The notes under the pieces are model-generated. The model had not been told where the DNA came from. It searched no databases and saw nothing but the letters and a program-made list of their open reading frames with translations. Position numbers and translations under genes: made by a program. From Hydrogenophaga sp. BPS33 (GTDB lineage: Bacteria > Pseudomonadota > Gammaproteobacteria > Burkholderiales > Burkholderiaceae_C), in the NCBI RefSeq assembly GCF_009859475.1, contig NZ_CP044549.1, forward strand, positions 4,650,001-4,714,000: DNA of 64,000 bases, read 5' to 3'. Shown piece after piece: positions 34,661-44,452 of this stretch. Position 1 is the first letter of the stretch, and every line of letters begins with the position of its first letter.

Positions 34661-35935
34661 ATGGCATCCGAGCGCCTGCACGCCACCTACCTGATCGAAA
34701 CCCCGTTGGAGCCCGCGCAGGTGGCCGAGGTGATGGCGGGCGAACAGTCCTGCGGCACCTTCACGCGCGTCGCGGGCGAAACCGACGACCTGCGCGAGCG
34801 CGCGCGCGCCACGGTGGAGCACATCGAGTTGTTGCCCGACGCGCCCGCGCCGAGCCTGCCCAACGCCTGGCTGGAGCGCCAGGGCTGCACGGGTCCTTGG
34901 CGGCGCGCGCGGGTGCGCATTGCGTTCCCCACCGCGAACATCGGCGCGAACCTGCCGACGCTGGCCGCCACCGTGAGCGGCAATCTGTACGACCTCGGTG
35001 AAGTCACGGGGTTGCGCCTGGAGTCGATGCAACTGCCAGCGGCTTACCGCGCACGCTTCGACATGCCGCAACTCGGCATTGCCGGCACGCGCCAACGCAC
35101 CGGCGTGACCAGCGGTGCGCTGGTGGGCACCATCATCAAACCCAACGTGGGCTTCTCGGCCGCGCAAACCGCCGAGCTTGTGGCGCAGCTCTGCGCGGCT
35201 GGCGTGGACTTCATCAAGGACGACGAGGTCTGTGCCGACCCCGAGCACGCACCGCTGGCCGAACGCGTGCCCGCCGTGATGGCGGTGGTGCGCGAACACC
35301 AAGAGCGCACCGGCAAGCACGTGATGGTGGCCTTCAACATCACCGACGAAACCGACGCCATGCGCCGCCACGCCGACCTGGTCGAACGCGAAGGCGGCTC
35401 GTGCGTGATGGCCAGCCTGAACTGGTGCGGCTATTCGGCGATGCAAACCTTGCGCCGGCACACGCCGCTGGCGATCCACGGCCACCGCAACGGTTTTGGC
35501 GCCCTTGCGCGCCATCCGCTGCTGGGCATCGGCTTCCAGGCCTACCAGACGCTGTGGCGGCTGGCCGGCGTGGACCACATGCACGTGCACGGCCTGCAGG
35601 GCAAGTTCTCGCAAACGGATGAAGAAGTGGTCGAGTCCGCGCGGGACTGTCTCGCGCCCCTGACCGATGGACATGCCGATGCGGTGATGCCCGCGTTCTC
35701 CTCCGGCCAGTGGGCCGGCACCGTGCCCGCCACCTGGAGCGCGGTGGGCACCGACGACCTGATGTTCATGTCCGGCGGCGGCATCCTCGCGCACCCGCAG
35801 GGGCCTGCGGCCGGCGTGGCCAGCATCCGCCAGGCCTGGGCCGCCGCGCGCGCCGGCACGCCGCTGGCCGAGGCCGCGCGCCAGGCGCCCGAGCTCGCCG
35901 CCGCGTTGGCGTTCTTCGGCCCCAAGACAAAGTAA
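34661..35935 (+). CDS. RuBisCO-like protein (form IV), possible sugar-acid decarboxylase/hydrolase
   Basis: A 424-residue RuBisCO large-subunit homologue. Judged by motif alignment to plant form I, it keeps E60 (E28), N123 (N108 in SGNLYD), K175 (K160, GTIIKPN), carbamylated K201 (K186) with D203 and E204 (D188, E189; FIKDDE), H294 and R295 (H275, R276), H327 (H308) and loop-6 K334 (K315). It changes K177 to Asn162 and the second Gly of the S-G-G motif to Gln350. True CO2 fixation is therefore unlikely. The retained metal site fits the OiaX/OiaT-type enzymes of apionate catabolism, which act on 3-oxo-isoapionate 4-phosphate. The downstream kinase supports this class; the exact reaction is unproven. 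Confidence 0.88.
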   Translation: MASERLHATYLIETPLEPAQVAEVMAGEQSCGTFTRVAGETDDLRERARATVEHIELLPDAPAPSLPNAWLERQGCTGPWRRARVRIAFPTANIGANLPTLAATVSGNLYDLGEVTGLRLESMQLPAAYRARFDMPQLGIAGTRQRTGVTSGALVGTIIKPNVGFSAAQTAELVAQLCAAGVDFIKDDEVCADPEHAPLAERVPAVMAVVREHQERTGKHVMVAFNITDETDAMRRHADLVEREGGSCVMASLNWCGYSAMQTLRRHTPLAIHGHRNGFGALARHPLLGIGFQAYQTLWRLAGVDHMHVHGLQGKFSQTDEEVVESARDCLAPLTDGHADAVMPAFSSGQWAGTVPATWSAVGTDDLMFMSGGGILAHPQGPAAGVASIRQAWAAARAGTPLAEAARQAPELAAALAFFGPKTK

Positions 35936-35939
35936 ACCC

Positions 35940-37256
35940 GTGAACACACCCCGGCTGGCCTGGTACGGCGACGACTTCACCGGCGCGACCGACACCCTGG
36001 CCACCGCGGCACAAGCGGGGTTGCGCAGCCTGCTCTTTCTCGGCGTGCCCAGCGCTGCCCACTTGCAGGCGGCCGGCCCGCTGGACGCCATCGGTATCGC
36101 TGGCGCGGCGCGCGCGATGGACCCGCAGGCCATGGCGGCAGAACTCGAACCCGTGGGCCGCTTCTTCGCCGCGCTGCGCGCGCCGGTCGTGCACTACAAG
36201 TGCTGCTCCACCTTCGACAGCGCCCCCCACGTGGGCAGCATCGGCCAGGCGGTGCGCGTGCTCAACCGGCACATCGGCAGTGCCTGGGTGCCCATCGTGG
36301 GCGGGCAACCCAATATCGGCCGCTACTGCTGCTTCAGCCAGCTGTTCGCTTCGGCCGGCGCGCAAGGCGAAGTGCACCGCATCGACCGCCATCCCACCAT
36401 GAGCCGGCACCCGGTCACGCCCATGGGCGAGGCCGATCTGCGCCGGCATCTGCAGGCGCAAGGTCTGGCGCGGGTGGCCGCCCTGCACTACCCCGCGCAT
36501 GCGCAGACCGCCGACGCACACGACGCCGCATTGCAGCAGTTGCTGGCGACGCAACCCGATGCGGTGTTGATGGACATTTCAGGACCTCAGGACCTCGGCC
36601 CGGTCGGCCGCCTGATCTGGCGGCGTGCGCAAGAAGCGCCACTGCTGGTCGTGGGCCCCAGCGGTGTGGTGCAGGCGCTGGCCGCGCATTGGCATGGCGC
36701 AGCGAACCCGGCGCCCGCGTTGCCTGCACCCACGCCGGTGGACAGCCCGGTGTTCGCCTTCGCGGGCAGCCTCTCACCGCAGACCGCGGCGCAAGTGGCC
36801 GCCGCGACATCGTTTCAGAAGATCCCAGTCGACGTGCGCCGGCTGCTGGAAGAGCCGGACTATGCGAGCGCCTGCTGCGACGCCGTGCTCGCCGGCCTGG
36901 CCGCGCGGCGCCACGTGCTCGCGCACACCGAATCCCACACGCGCCACGCCGACCTCGACGCACACGCCATCGCTTCGGCCACCGGCGATCTCGTGGCCAG
37001 CGTGGTGCGCGCGCGCGCGGCATCGGCCGTGCCCTTGCGCCGCGTCGGCATCGCGGGCGGCGACACCTCCAGCCTCGCCGTGCAGCGGCTGGGCCTCTGG
37101 GGGCTGGCCTGCCAAGGCGTGCTGGCACCGGGCGTCACGCTCAGCCGCGCGCGCAGCGATGCGCCATCGCTCGATGGCCTGGAACTCATGCTCAAGGGCG
37201 GCCAGATGGGGCCGCTAGACATGTTCGAGCGGCTGCTCCACGGCACGGTGCCCTGA
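35940..37256 (+). CDS. DUF1537 four-carbon acid-sugar kinase family protein
   Basis: A 438-residue two-domain kinase. The N-terminal substrate domain begins with YGDDFTGATDT, the DDxTGATD signature. The C-terminal ATP domain has FAFAGSLSPQT, GIAGGDTSS and LKGGQMG. The family phosphorylates acid sugars such as threonate, erythronate, 2-oxotetronates and 3-oxo-isoapionate. Translation starts at a GTG 4 bp after the RuBisCO-like stop. The pairing suggests that it makes the phosphorylated substrate of the RuBisCO-like enzyme, as OiaK does in apionate pathways (family knowledge plus inference). Confidence 0.9.
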   Translation: MNTPRLAWYGDDFTGATDTLATAAQAGLRSLLFLGVPSAAHLQAAGPLDAIGIAGAARAMDPQAMAAELEPVGRFFAALRAPVVHYKCCSTFDSAPHVGSIGQAVRVLNRHIGSAWVPIVGGQPNIGRYCCFSQLFASAGAQGEVHRIDRHPTMSRHPVTPMGEADLRRHLQAQGLARVAALHYPAHAQTADAHDAALQQLLATQPDAVLMDISGPQDLGPVGRLIWRRAQEAPLLVVGPSGVVQALAAHWHGAANPAPALPAPTPVDSPVFAFAGSLSPQTAAQVAAATSFQKIPVDVRRLLEEPDYASACCDAVLAGLAARRHVLAHTESHTRHADLDAHAIASATGDLVASVVRARAASAVPLRRVGIAGGDTSSLAVQRLGLWGLACQGVLAPGVTLSRARSDAPSLDGLELMLKGGQMGPLDMFERLLHGTVP

Positions 37257-37259
37257 AGT

Positions 37260-38858
37260 TCAGTCGAGAACGGCGCGAACGATGTAGAACAATACGGCCG
37301 CCAGCACCGCCGTGGCCGGCACGGTCACGATCCAGGCGGCCACGATGCGCATGACCACCGAGCGTTTGACGATTTCCTTCTTGTAGGCCTTCTTGAACGC
37401 CTTCTGCTCCTTCTTGGCGAACACGGCGCCGTCTTCGTCCGTGGCGACGGCCTCGCGCTGCCTGGCGCGTTGTTTCAACTCCGCGAGCATGCGCTTCTTC
37501 TCGCTCACCTCGGCCGCCTCGAAACGGCTCAAGTAGGCCTCGACCACGTCGCGGTCGGCGCCCTGGTGTCCCTTGCGCACCACGGCTTCCATCTTGGCGT
37601 AGTTCACCTTCAACAGCTCGCGCAGAAAACCGACGCCGAACACCGCGCCGATCGAGATGTGGGTGGTCGACACCGGCATACCCATCTGCGAGGCGACGAT
37701 CACCGTCAGCGTGGCCGACATGGCAATGGCGTAGGCACGCATGTTGTCCAGCTCGGTGATTTCCTTGCCCACGGTGCGGATCAGGCGCGCACCGTACAAG
37801 GCCAGGCCCACCGCCAAGCCCAATGCGCCCAGCACCATGATCCACATCGGCGTGCCGGCCGACGTGGCGATCGCACCGTCCTTCACCGCCTCGTAAATCG
37901 CCGCCAGCGGCCCGATGGCATTGGCCACGTCGTTCGCGCCATGCGCGAAGCTCAGCAGCGCCGCCGAACAGATCAGTGGCCAGGTGAACAAGCGGTTGAC
38001 GCTCTTCTTGCTGTTGTCCTGTCGGCGCGCCATGGTCGCGATCGGCTTGCGGATCAACACCCACACCAGCAACGCCATCACCACCCCGGCCACCAAGGCC
38101 TGCAGCACGTTCACATGCACCAGCTGGCCCAGCCCCTTGAGCAGCATGTACGTGGTGTACACGCCGACCATGAGGGCGATCAGGATCGGTACCACGCGGC
38201 CGGCGGCCTCGATCATGTCGCTGCGGTAGGTCACGCTGCGCTTGATGATGTACAGGAATGCGGCGGCTATCGCGCCGCCCGCCAGCGGCGAGACCACCCA
38301 GCTGATCACGATCTGGCCGATGGTCCCCCAGTTCACCAGGCCCCAGCCGCCCGCCGCGATGCCCGCGCCCATGACCGCGCCCACGATGGAGTGGGTGGTG
38401 GACACCGGCGCGCCCACCGCAGTGGCCAGATTCAACCAGAGCGCGCCGGCCAACAACGCCGAGAACATCACCCAGGCGAACAGCGCCGGGTCGGAAATGG
38501 CGCGCGGGTCGATGATGTTGCCCTTGATCGTGCCCACCACGTCGCCCCCGGCCACGATGGCGCCCAAGGCTTCGAAAACGGCCGCGATCAGGATCGCCCA
38601 ACCCATGGTCATGGCCCCGGAGCCCACCGCGGGCCCCATGTTGTTGGCCACGTCGTTGGCGCCGATGTTCATCGACATGTACGCGCCCACGGATGCCGCG
38701 ACGATGAGCAGCCAGATAGCCGATGTGCTCAGCCCCGCGCTGGACGCGCCGGTCAGCGAGGCATACGCCCCGACCACCACCAGGAACAGGAGTGCCACGC
38801 TCAGTTGCAGCACCTCCTGGTGCTTGATGAGGAAGCGGCGGCGGGATTTTTTGGTCAT
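37260..38858 (-). CDS. Inorganic phosphate transporter, PiT family
   Basis: A 532-residue PitA-like permease. It shows the internally duplicated signature, GANDVANN in the first half and GANDVANA in the second, each followed by a PVSTTH motif. It has about ten membrane segments and a long charged cytoplasmic loop (around 400-500, with KKRMLAELKQRARQRE). It imports metal-phosphate using proton or sodium gradients. It is convergent with the DUF1537 gene, their stops only 3 bp apart. No pho-box-like element was identified. Confidence 0.93.
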   Translation of the reverse strand: MTKKSRRRFLIKHQEVLQLSVALLFLVVVGAYASLTGASSAGLSTSAIWLLIVAASVGAYMSMNIGANDVANNMGPAVGSGAMTMGWAILIAAVFEALGAIVAGGDVVGTIKGNIIDPRAISDPALFAWVMFSALLAGALWLNLATAVGAPVSTTHSIVGAVMGAGIAAGGWGLVNWGTIGQIVISWVVSPLAGGAIAAAFLYIIKRSVTYRSDMIEAAGRVVPILIALMVGVYTTYMLLKGLGQLVHVNVLQALVAGVVMALLVWVLIRKPIATMARRQDNSKKSVNRLFTWPLICSAALLSFAHGANDVANAIGPLAAIYEAVKDGAIATSAGTPMWIMVLGALGLAVGLALYGARLIRTVGKEITELDNMRAYAIAMSATLTVIVASQMGMPVSTTHISIGAVFGVGFLRELLKVNYAKMEAVVRKGHQGADRDVVEAYLSRFEAAEVSEKKRMLAELKQRARQREAVATDEDGAVFAKKEQKAFKKAYKKEIVKRSVVMRIVAAWIVTVPATAVLAAVLFYIVRAVLD

Positions 38859-38897
38859 GCTGAACTCAGCGGAAGTACGGGTTGGACACGGGGTCGC

Positions 38898-38911
38898 GGC
38901 GCGATCGCGCC
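38898..38911. repeat. 14-bp perfect palindrome
   Basis: GGCGCGATCGCGCC reads the same on both strands. It lies between the 3' end of orn and the start of the phosphate transporter gene. It could form a short hairpin terminating orn, but no U-run follows on either strand. Confidence 0.35.
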
Positions 38912-38934
38912 GAGCGCGAAGAAAATCGCGCGGG

Positions 38935-39540
38935 TCAGCGCAGGAAATGGGTACGGTAGTGCTCGAGCTCGTCGATCGACTCGTGCACGTCCGCCAGGGC
39001 GGTGTGCCGCTGGTGCTTCTTGAACGCGTCGTACACCTCGGGCCGCCAGCGCTTGGCCAGCTCCTTGAGCGTGCTCACGTCCAGGCAGCGGTAGTGGAAA
39101 TAGGCCTCCAGCTTGGGCATGTACTTCACCAGGAAACGGCGGTCCTGGCTGATAGTGTTGCCGCACATGGGCGAACTGTTCTTGGGCACGTACCGGCCAA
39201 TGAACGCCAACAACTCGGCCGTGGCCTGTTCTTCGTCCACCGTGCTGGCCTTGACCTTGTCGATCAGACCGCTCCTTCCATGCGTGCCCTTGTTCCAGGC
39301 GTCCATGGCGTTGAGCACGGCGTCGCTCTGGTGCAGCACGATCACCGGCCCTTCCACGCGCGGCGTGAGCTGCGGACCGGTGATGACCACTGCGATTTCC
39401 AGCAAGCGTTCTTTTTCGGGGTCCAGGCCGCTCATCTCGCAGTCGAGCCACACCAGGTTCTGGTCGCTCCTGGCCAGTGTAGGGATGTCGCTGGAGGGGG
39501 TTTCAACGGCCGCGCTGGCCGGGGGGGGAGAAGAAGTCAT
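38935..39540 (-). CDS. orn: Oligoribonuclease
   Basis: A 201-residue DEDDh exonuclease that degrades 2- to 5-nt RNAs. ExoI is [14 protein letters not shown] (Asp, Glu), ExoII includes SDAVLNAMD and the [11 protein letters not shown] block, and ExoIII is [14 protein letters not shown] with the catalytic His and Asp. The ATG at 39540 gives a 25-residue Pro/Ala-rich extension before the conserved core, a little longer than the E. coli enzyme (about 181 residues). It is divergent from the M48 protease gene. Confidence 0.95.
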   Translation of the reverse strand: MTSSPPPASAAVETPSSDIPTLARSDQNLVWLDCEMSGLDPEKERLLEIAVVITGPQLTPRVEGPVIVLHQSDAVLNAMDAWNKGTHGRSGLIDKVKASTVDEEQATAELLAFIGRYVPKNSSPMCGNTISQDRRFLVKYMPKLEAYFHYRCLDVSTLKELAKRWRPEVYDAFKKHQRHTALADVHESIDELEHYRTHFLR

Positions 39541-39613
39541 GGCGGGGATTTTCGCCGATCCGCCGCCAGACCCGTCGGCGCGCGATCCGGGCCCACTTCG
39601 ATAGACTCGGCCC

Positions 39614-40876
39614 ATGGACACCGCCTCGCTCTCTTTCACCGCCCTCTTCTGCGCCCTGCTGGTGCTCGGCCTGGTCGTGCGCACCGTGCTCGCCAGCCGC
39701 CAGATGCGCCACGTGGCGCGCCACCGCAGCGCCGTACCGGCCGCTTTCAGCGGCACCGTTTCGCTCCAGGCCCACCAGAAAGCCGCCGACTACACCATCA
39801 CCAAGACCCGCTACGGCCTGCTCGAAGCCACTCTGGACGCCGCGCTTCTGCTGGGCTGGACCTTGCTGGGCGGGCTGGACTGGCTCAACCAGTCGCTGCT
39901 CTCGGCCATGGGGGGTGGCCTGGCACAGCAGCTCGCGCTGCTGGCCGCGTTCGTGCTGATCGGCGGTCTCCTCACCCTGCCACTGGGCTGGTACGCCACC
40001 TTCCGCATCGAGGAACGCTTTGGCTTCAACAAGATGACGCTCGGCCTCTGGCTGGGCGACCTCGTCAAAGGCGCGCTGGTCGGTGCGCTGATCGGCCTGC
40101 CCATCGCCGCGCTGGTGCTGTGGCTGATGGGCGCAGCCGGCCCGAACTGGTGGCTCTGGGCCTGGGGCGTGTGGATGGCCTTCAACGTGCTCGCGCTGGT
40201 GCTCTACCCCACCGTCATAGCGCCACTGTTCAACAAGTTCGAACCACTGTCGGACGAGACGCTCAAGGCGCGTGTGAACGCGCTCATGCAGCGCTGTGGC
40301 TTCGCGGCCAAGGGCCTGTTCGTGATGGACGGCAGCAAGCGCAGCGCGCACGCCAATGCCTACTTCACCGGCTTCGGCGCGGCCAAGCGCGTGGTGTTCT
40401 TCGACACCTTGCTCCAGCAGCTCAGCCCCGATGAAATCGACGCGGTGCTCGCGCACGAACTGGGCCACTACAAACGCCGACACATCCTCAAGCGCATCGT
40501 GCTCATGTTCGCGCTCAGCCTCGCCGGCTTCGCCCTGCTGGGCTGGGTCTCCAGCCAGGCCTGGTTCTACAGCGGCCTGGGCGTCACGCCGTCCATGGAC
40601 ACGCCCAACGACGCCCTGGCCTTGCTGCTGTTCATGATGGTCGTGCCCCTGCTCACCTACTTCCTCTCGCCGCTGATGGCCCAGCTCTCGCGCAAGCACG
40701 AGTTCGAAGCCGACGCCTATGCCGTCGCGCACACCAGCGGCAACGATCTCGCCGCGGCCTTGCTCAAGCTCTACAAGGACAACGCCAGCACGCTCACGCC
40801 CGATCCGCTCTACGCGCGTTTCTACTACTCCCACCCACCCGCCAGCGAACGCCTTTCCCGGTTGCAGGCGGCCTGA
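39614..40876 (+). CDS. M48 family zinc metallopeptidase, Ste24-like
   Basis: A 420-residue integral-membrane protease related to the CAAX prenyl protease Ste24. Several N-terminal membrane segments are followed by the zinc motif HELGH (281-285), further helices, and the third ligand region EFEADAYA. The PLFNKFEPL and [18 protein letters not shown] blocks are family hallmarks. Bacterial members act in membrane-protein quality control. It is followed 18 bp later by the pterin dehydratase gene. Confidence 0.94.
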   Translation: MDTASLSFTALFCALLVLGLVVRTVLASRQMRHVARHRSAVPAAFSGTVSLQAHQKAADYTITKTRYGLLEATLDAALLLGWTLLGGLDWLNQSLLSAMGGGLAQQLALLAAFVLIGGLLTLPLGWYATFRIEERFGFNKMTLGLWLGDLVKGALVGALIGLPIAALVLWLMGAAGPNWWLWAWGVWMAFNVLALVLYPTVIAPLFNKFEPLSDETLKARVNALMQRCGFAAKGLFVMDGSKRSAHANAYFTGFGAAKRVVFFDTLLQQLSPDEIDAVLAHELGHYKRRHILKRIVLMFALSLAGFALLGWVSSQAWFYSGLGVTPSMDTPNDALALLLFMMVVPLLTYFLSPLMAQLSRKHEFEADAYAVAHTSGNDLAAALLKLYKDNASTLTPDPLYARFYYSHPPASERLSRLQAA

Positions 40877-40894
40877 AGTGAACAAGAGCTCGAT

Positions 40895-41215
40895 ATGAAC
40901 CCCATCCACCAAAACCGCCGCGCACTCTCCGCCACCGAAGTCGTGACCCAGCTCACCCAGCTCAACGGCGATGCCGCACAAGGCTGGAAGCTGATCGACG
41001 GCGCGCTGGAGAAAACCTACCACTTCGCCAACTTCCACGAGACCATGGCCTTTGTCAACGCGCTGGCGTGGATCGCCCACCGGGAAGACCACCACCCCGA
41101 CCTGGCGGTGAGCTACAACCGCTGCACCGTGCGCTTCAACACGCACGACGTGAGCGGCATCTCGGTCAGCGACTTCCATTGCGCTGCCGCGGTGGACGCG
41201 TTGCAGAAGGCCTGA
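40895..41215 (+). CDS. phhB: Pterin-4a-carbinolamine dehydratase
   Basis: A 106-residue PCD/DCoH-fold protein. It has the active-site region HREDHHPDLAVSYN with the paired His residues, preceded by FVNALAWIAH. It dehydrates 4a-hydroxytetrahydropterin, recycling the cofactor of aromatic amino-acid hydroxylases. No phenylalanine hydroxylase gene is visible in this window. The stop overlaps the ATG of rsgA (TGATG). Confidence 0.92.
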   Translation: MNPIHQNRRALSATEVVTQLTQLNGDAAQGWKLIDGALEKTYHFANFHETMAFVNALAWIAHREDHHPDLAVSYNRCTVRFNTHDVSGISVSDFHCAAAVDALQKA

Positions 41216-42153
41216 TGGCCCAGCTTCAACCGGGACTGGTGGTGGCGGCCCACGGGCGCCACTGCCTCGTCGAAAGCCCCGACGGCGAACGCCGCATCTG
41301 CCACCCGCGCGGAAAGAAGAACGCCGTGGTCGTGGGCGACCAGGTGCAATGGCAGACCACGGGCGACGAAGGCAGCATCGAGCGCGTGCAGGAGCGGCGC
41401 AACCTGTTCTACCGACAGGACGAGATGCGCACCAAGTCGTTCGCCGCCAACCTCGACCAGGTGCTGGTGCTGGTGGCGGCCGACCCGGAGTTCTCCGAAA
41501 GCCAGCTCACGCGCGCGCTGATCGCAGCGCAGGCCGAACACATCGACGCCCTGATCGTGCTCAACAAGAGCGATCTGCAGCCGGCGTTCGATCGGGCCTG
41601 GGCCCGGCTCGAACCGTACCGCCGCATGGGCTTGTCCGTGCTTCCCTTGCGCCTGAAATCGGCCGACGGCAGCGAAGCCGGCCTGGGCGAACTGCAAGCA
41701 CGCCTGTTGAACAAGCGCACGTTGGTGCTAGGCCCTTCCGGTGTGGGCAAGAGCACGCTGGTGAACCGGCTGGTGCCCGAGGCACGCGCCCAGACCGGTG
41801 AGATCTCGCGCGCGCTCAACTCGGGCAAGCACACGACCACCAGCACGACCTGGTACTGGGTCGATGACACGCGCCAGACCGCGCTGATCGACTCGCCAGG
41901 TTTCCAGGAATTCGGCCTGAACCACATCGAACCGATGCAACTGGCCCATCTCATGCCGGATCTGAATGCCACCCTGGGTGCGTGCCGCTTCTACAACTGC
42001 ACTCACCTGCACGAGCCCGGCTGCGGCGTGGTGGCGCATGTACAAAGCGGCGACGCGGGCCAGGCCGGTGCGGATCCTCTGGCCATCAGCGCCAACCGCT
42101 ACCGCTTGTACGGCGAACTGTTCGCGGAACTCTCGGACAAGCGAAAGTACTAG
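41215..42153 (+). CDS. rsgA: Small ribosomal subunit biogenesis GTPase RsgA
   Basis: A 312-residue circularly permuted GTPase for late 30S maturation. It has an N-terminal OB domain, then NKSD (G4, 117-120) before the P-loop GPSGVGKS (173-180), the DSPGFQEFG G3 block and a C-terminal zinc knuckle CRFYNCTHLHEPGC. The start overlaps the phhB stop. The stop TAG shares the palindrome CTAG with the stop of the convergent gene. Confidence 0.95.
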   Translation: MAQLQPGLVVAAHGRHCLVESPDGERRICHPRGKKNAVVVGDQVQWQTTGDEGSIERVQERRNLFYRQDEMRTKSFAANLDQVLVLVAADPEFSESQLTRALIAAQAEHIDALIVLNKSDLQPAFDRAWARLEPYRRMGLSVLPLRLKSADGSEAGLGELQARLLNKRTLVLGPSGVGKSTLVNRLVPEARAQTGEISRALNSGKHTTTSTTWYWVDDTRQTALIDSPGFQEFGLNHIEPMQLAHLMPDLNATLGACRFYNCTHLHEPGCGVVAHVQSGDAGQAGADPLAISANRYRLYGELFAELSDKRKY

Positions 42154-43079
42154 AGCCCTGCCAGCGTCAACAAAGCGAGCAGCAGCATCCACAGCACCAC
42201 CGAGCGCCACACCAGCCCCACCACACTGCCCAGGTGGGCGAGTTGGGGCTCGGGACGGTCACCGGGGTCGTCGTCTTCCGGCACGGCGAGCGCGTCGGGC
42301 CGCGGCGCCAGGCGCACGTTCAAGGCACCCGAGGTGGCGGCCAGCACCACGCCGTCGCTGCCCGGCGCAAAGCGCTCGGCGTCGGCGCGCCAGCTCGCCA
42401 ACGCTTCCTCGAAGTTGCCGACGACGGCAAACCCGAGCGCGGTGACGCGGGCGGGCACATGGTCGATCCAGCGCCAGGCCGTGGCGGCCGCGCGTTGCAA
42501 CCCGGGGCTGGGCGTGCCATCGAGCCTTGCGCGCCAGTTGCGCGACAGGTACTCGGCCATGCGGTAGAACACCGCCCCCGCAGGCCCCAGGCCCACCACC
42601 CAGAACACCACGAAACACACCAGCACGCCGAACACATGGCGGTGCGCCGACAGCACCGAGTGCTCAATCACCTGGCGCAGCAGCTCGGTGCGTGGCAGGC
42701 TCGACGCATCCACACGCAGCCAGTTCGCCAGCTTCTCGCGCGCGAGCATGTCATTGCCCTCGTCCAGCGCATGGCGGATCTCGCTGAAATGGTGGCTGAA
42801 CTGGCGAAACCCCAGGGTGACGTAGAGGATGCCCACCGTCCAGGCAAAGGCCAGCACCGAGCTGAACTGCCACAGGCCCCAGTACACGAGGCCGGCCACC
42901 ACGGCGGGCACGCCCACGGCCAGGCACCAGGCCACCCAGCCGTGCGAGGCCTGACCCGCATCGAGATTGCGCCGCACCGTGCGCGCCCAACCGCGCAGGC
43001 CCGCGTGCACCGGGTTGTCGAACGCAAGTGGACGTGCTTGCTCCAGCAGCAACGCAAGAAGAATGGCAAAGAAACTCAT
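42150..43079 (-). CDS. CobD/CbiB family membrane protein
   Basis: A 309-residue membrane protein similar to adenosylcobinamide-phosphate synthase CobD/CbiB. It starts with the family-like MSFFAILLALLLEQARPL, has about four hydrophobic segments, and shows GNFEEALASWRADA and WRWIDHVPARVTAL. No other cobalamin genes are present, and beta-proteobacterial copies beside rsgA are probably a conserved paralogue of uncertain role. The start ATG lacks a strong ribosome-binding site. The last 4 bp overlap rsgA tail-to-tail. Confidence 0.85.
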   Translation of the reverse strand: MSFFAILLALLLEQARPLAFDNPVHAGLRGWARTVRRNLDAGQASHGWVAWCLAVGVPAVVAGLVYWGLWQFSSVLAFAWTVGILYVTLGFRQFSHHFSEIRHALDEGNDMLAREKLANWLRVDASSLPRTELLRQVIEHSVLSAHRHVFGVLVCFVVFWVVGLGPAGAVFYRMAEYLSRNWRARLDGTPSPGLQRAAATAWRWIDHVPARVTALGFAVVGNFEEALASWRADAERFAPGSDGVVLAATSGALNVRLAPRPDALAVPEDDDPGDRPEPQLAHLGSVVGLVWRSVVLWMLLLALLTLAGL

Positions 43080-43143
43080 GGCGCCATCATAGTGGCGTCC
43101 CCCACCCCGCCCCACAAGCCCACGGCACGGGAATATCCGCTAC

Positions 43144-43827
43144 TCAGGCGCTGAGCAGGCGGTAGAAATTGCGCAGCATGCCCGCCGTGGCGCCCCAGAT
43201 GAAACGCTCGCGGTCGCCGTCCAGGTACGGCATGGAATACCACTGGCGGACCACGCCTTCGAAGTCGTGCGCATGCCGGCGGTGGTGCAAGGGGTTCATG
43301 AGATACGCGAGTGGCACTTCGAACACATCGTCGACCTCGTCCGGGTTGGGCATCAATTCAAAACCGGGCTGCACCAGGCCCACCACCGGTGTGACCGTGA
43401 AAGACGTGCCTGTCACGTACACGGGCAGCGTGCCCAGCACCTCCACCCGCTCGGGCATCAGGCCGATTTCCTCGTGCGCTTCGCGCAAGGCCGCGGCGGT
43501 GGCATCGGCATCCTGCGGATCCAGCTTGCCACCGGGCAAGGCGATCTGCCCCGAGTGCGTGGACAGGTGCGTGGCGCGCTGGGTGAGGATCAGGGTGAGT
43601 TCGTCGCGCATGACCAGGGGCAACAACACCGCCGCTTCGGCGGGCTGGCGATCGGCGAACTTGGGCTCGCGGCGCAGTTCGGGCGTCCACACGGGTGGGC
43701 GGGCAAACAGTTCGCGCAAGCCCGCGGGCGTGAGGCGCTGTGCTTGCGCGGGCAGCAGCACTTCGTCATCGGTGTCCGCGACGATGGGCACCAGACGCGG
43801 GTCAAAGGCAGGGAGAAGCTGGGTCAT
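43144..43827 (-). CDS. Nudix hydrolase, CoA pyrophosphatase (NudL) type
   Basis: A 227-residue Nudix protein. The Nudix box runs from GGKLDPQDAD to LREAHEEIGL with REAHEE intact. It is preceded by the NudL/CoAse signature THSGQIALPGG and followed by YVTGTSFTVTPVVG. It should hydrolyse CoA and derivatives to 3',5'-ADP and phosphopantetheine species. The ATG at 43827 is preferred over one at 43851; neither has a strong ribosome-binding site. It lies downstream of the rplS terminator on the same strand. Confidence 0.9.
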   Translation of the reverse strand: MTQLLPAFDPRLVPIVADTDDEVLLPAQAQRLTPAGLRELFARPPVWTPELRREPKFADRQPAEAAVLLPLVMRDELTLILTQRATHLSTHSGQIALPGGKLDPQDADATAAALREAHEEIGLMPERVEVLGTLPVYVTGTSFTVTPVVGLVQPGFELMPNPDEVDDVFEVPLAYLMNPLHHRRHAHDFEGVVRQWYSMPYLDGDRERFIWGATAGMLRNFYRLLSA

Positions 43828-43906
43828 GAGAGGATCCAAGCATAGCGACATGTGGGCCGCCTTGCCGTCTGCGGGTCGCAAGCCGGAAATGCCTGTCTCC
43901 AGACGC

Positions 43907-43937
43907 AAAAAAGCCGCTTCGGAGAGCGGCTTTTTTT
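43907..43937. terminator. Bidirectional intrinsic terminator after rplS
   Basis: GCCGCT (43913-43918) and AGCGGC (43925-43930) form a stem around TCGGAG, with A6 on the left and T7 on the right. It works in the minus direction as the end of the rpsP-rimM-trmD-rplS transcript, 28 bp after the rplS stop. Confidence 0.9.
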
Positions 43938-43964
43938 GGGACCGGAGACGGACTCCGATGCGCT

Positions 43965-44321
<357 letters not shown>

Positions 44322-44452
44322 GGTTTCCTGTTCGTCGATCGTGACCGCGCTGCACTAAAGGCTGCGAATCCGGCAAGGGCCCCGTCCATTCCCTTGCGGG
44401 TCTGCGGGCTGGCCCGGTCACAGCGGCCGGTCAGAGGATCGAAAAGCCTTGG

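Noticed and set aside
34661..35935. Assignment as a functional CO2-fixing RuBisCO
   Set aside because: K177 and a phosphate-binding Gly are replaced, no phosphoribulokinase or small subunit is present, and the neighbours are an acid-sugar kinase and importer.
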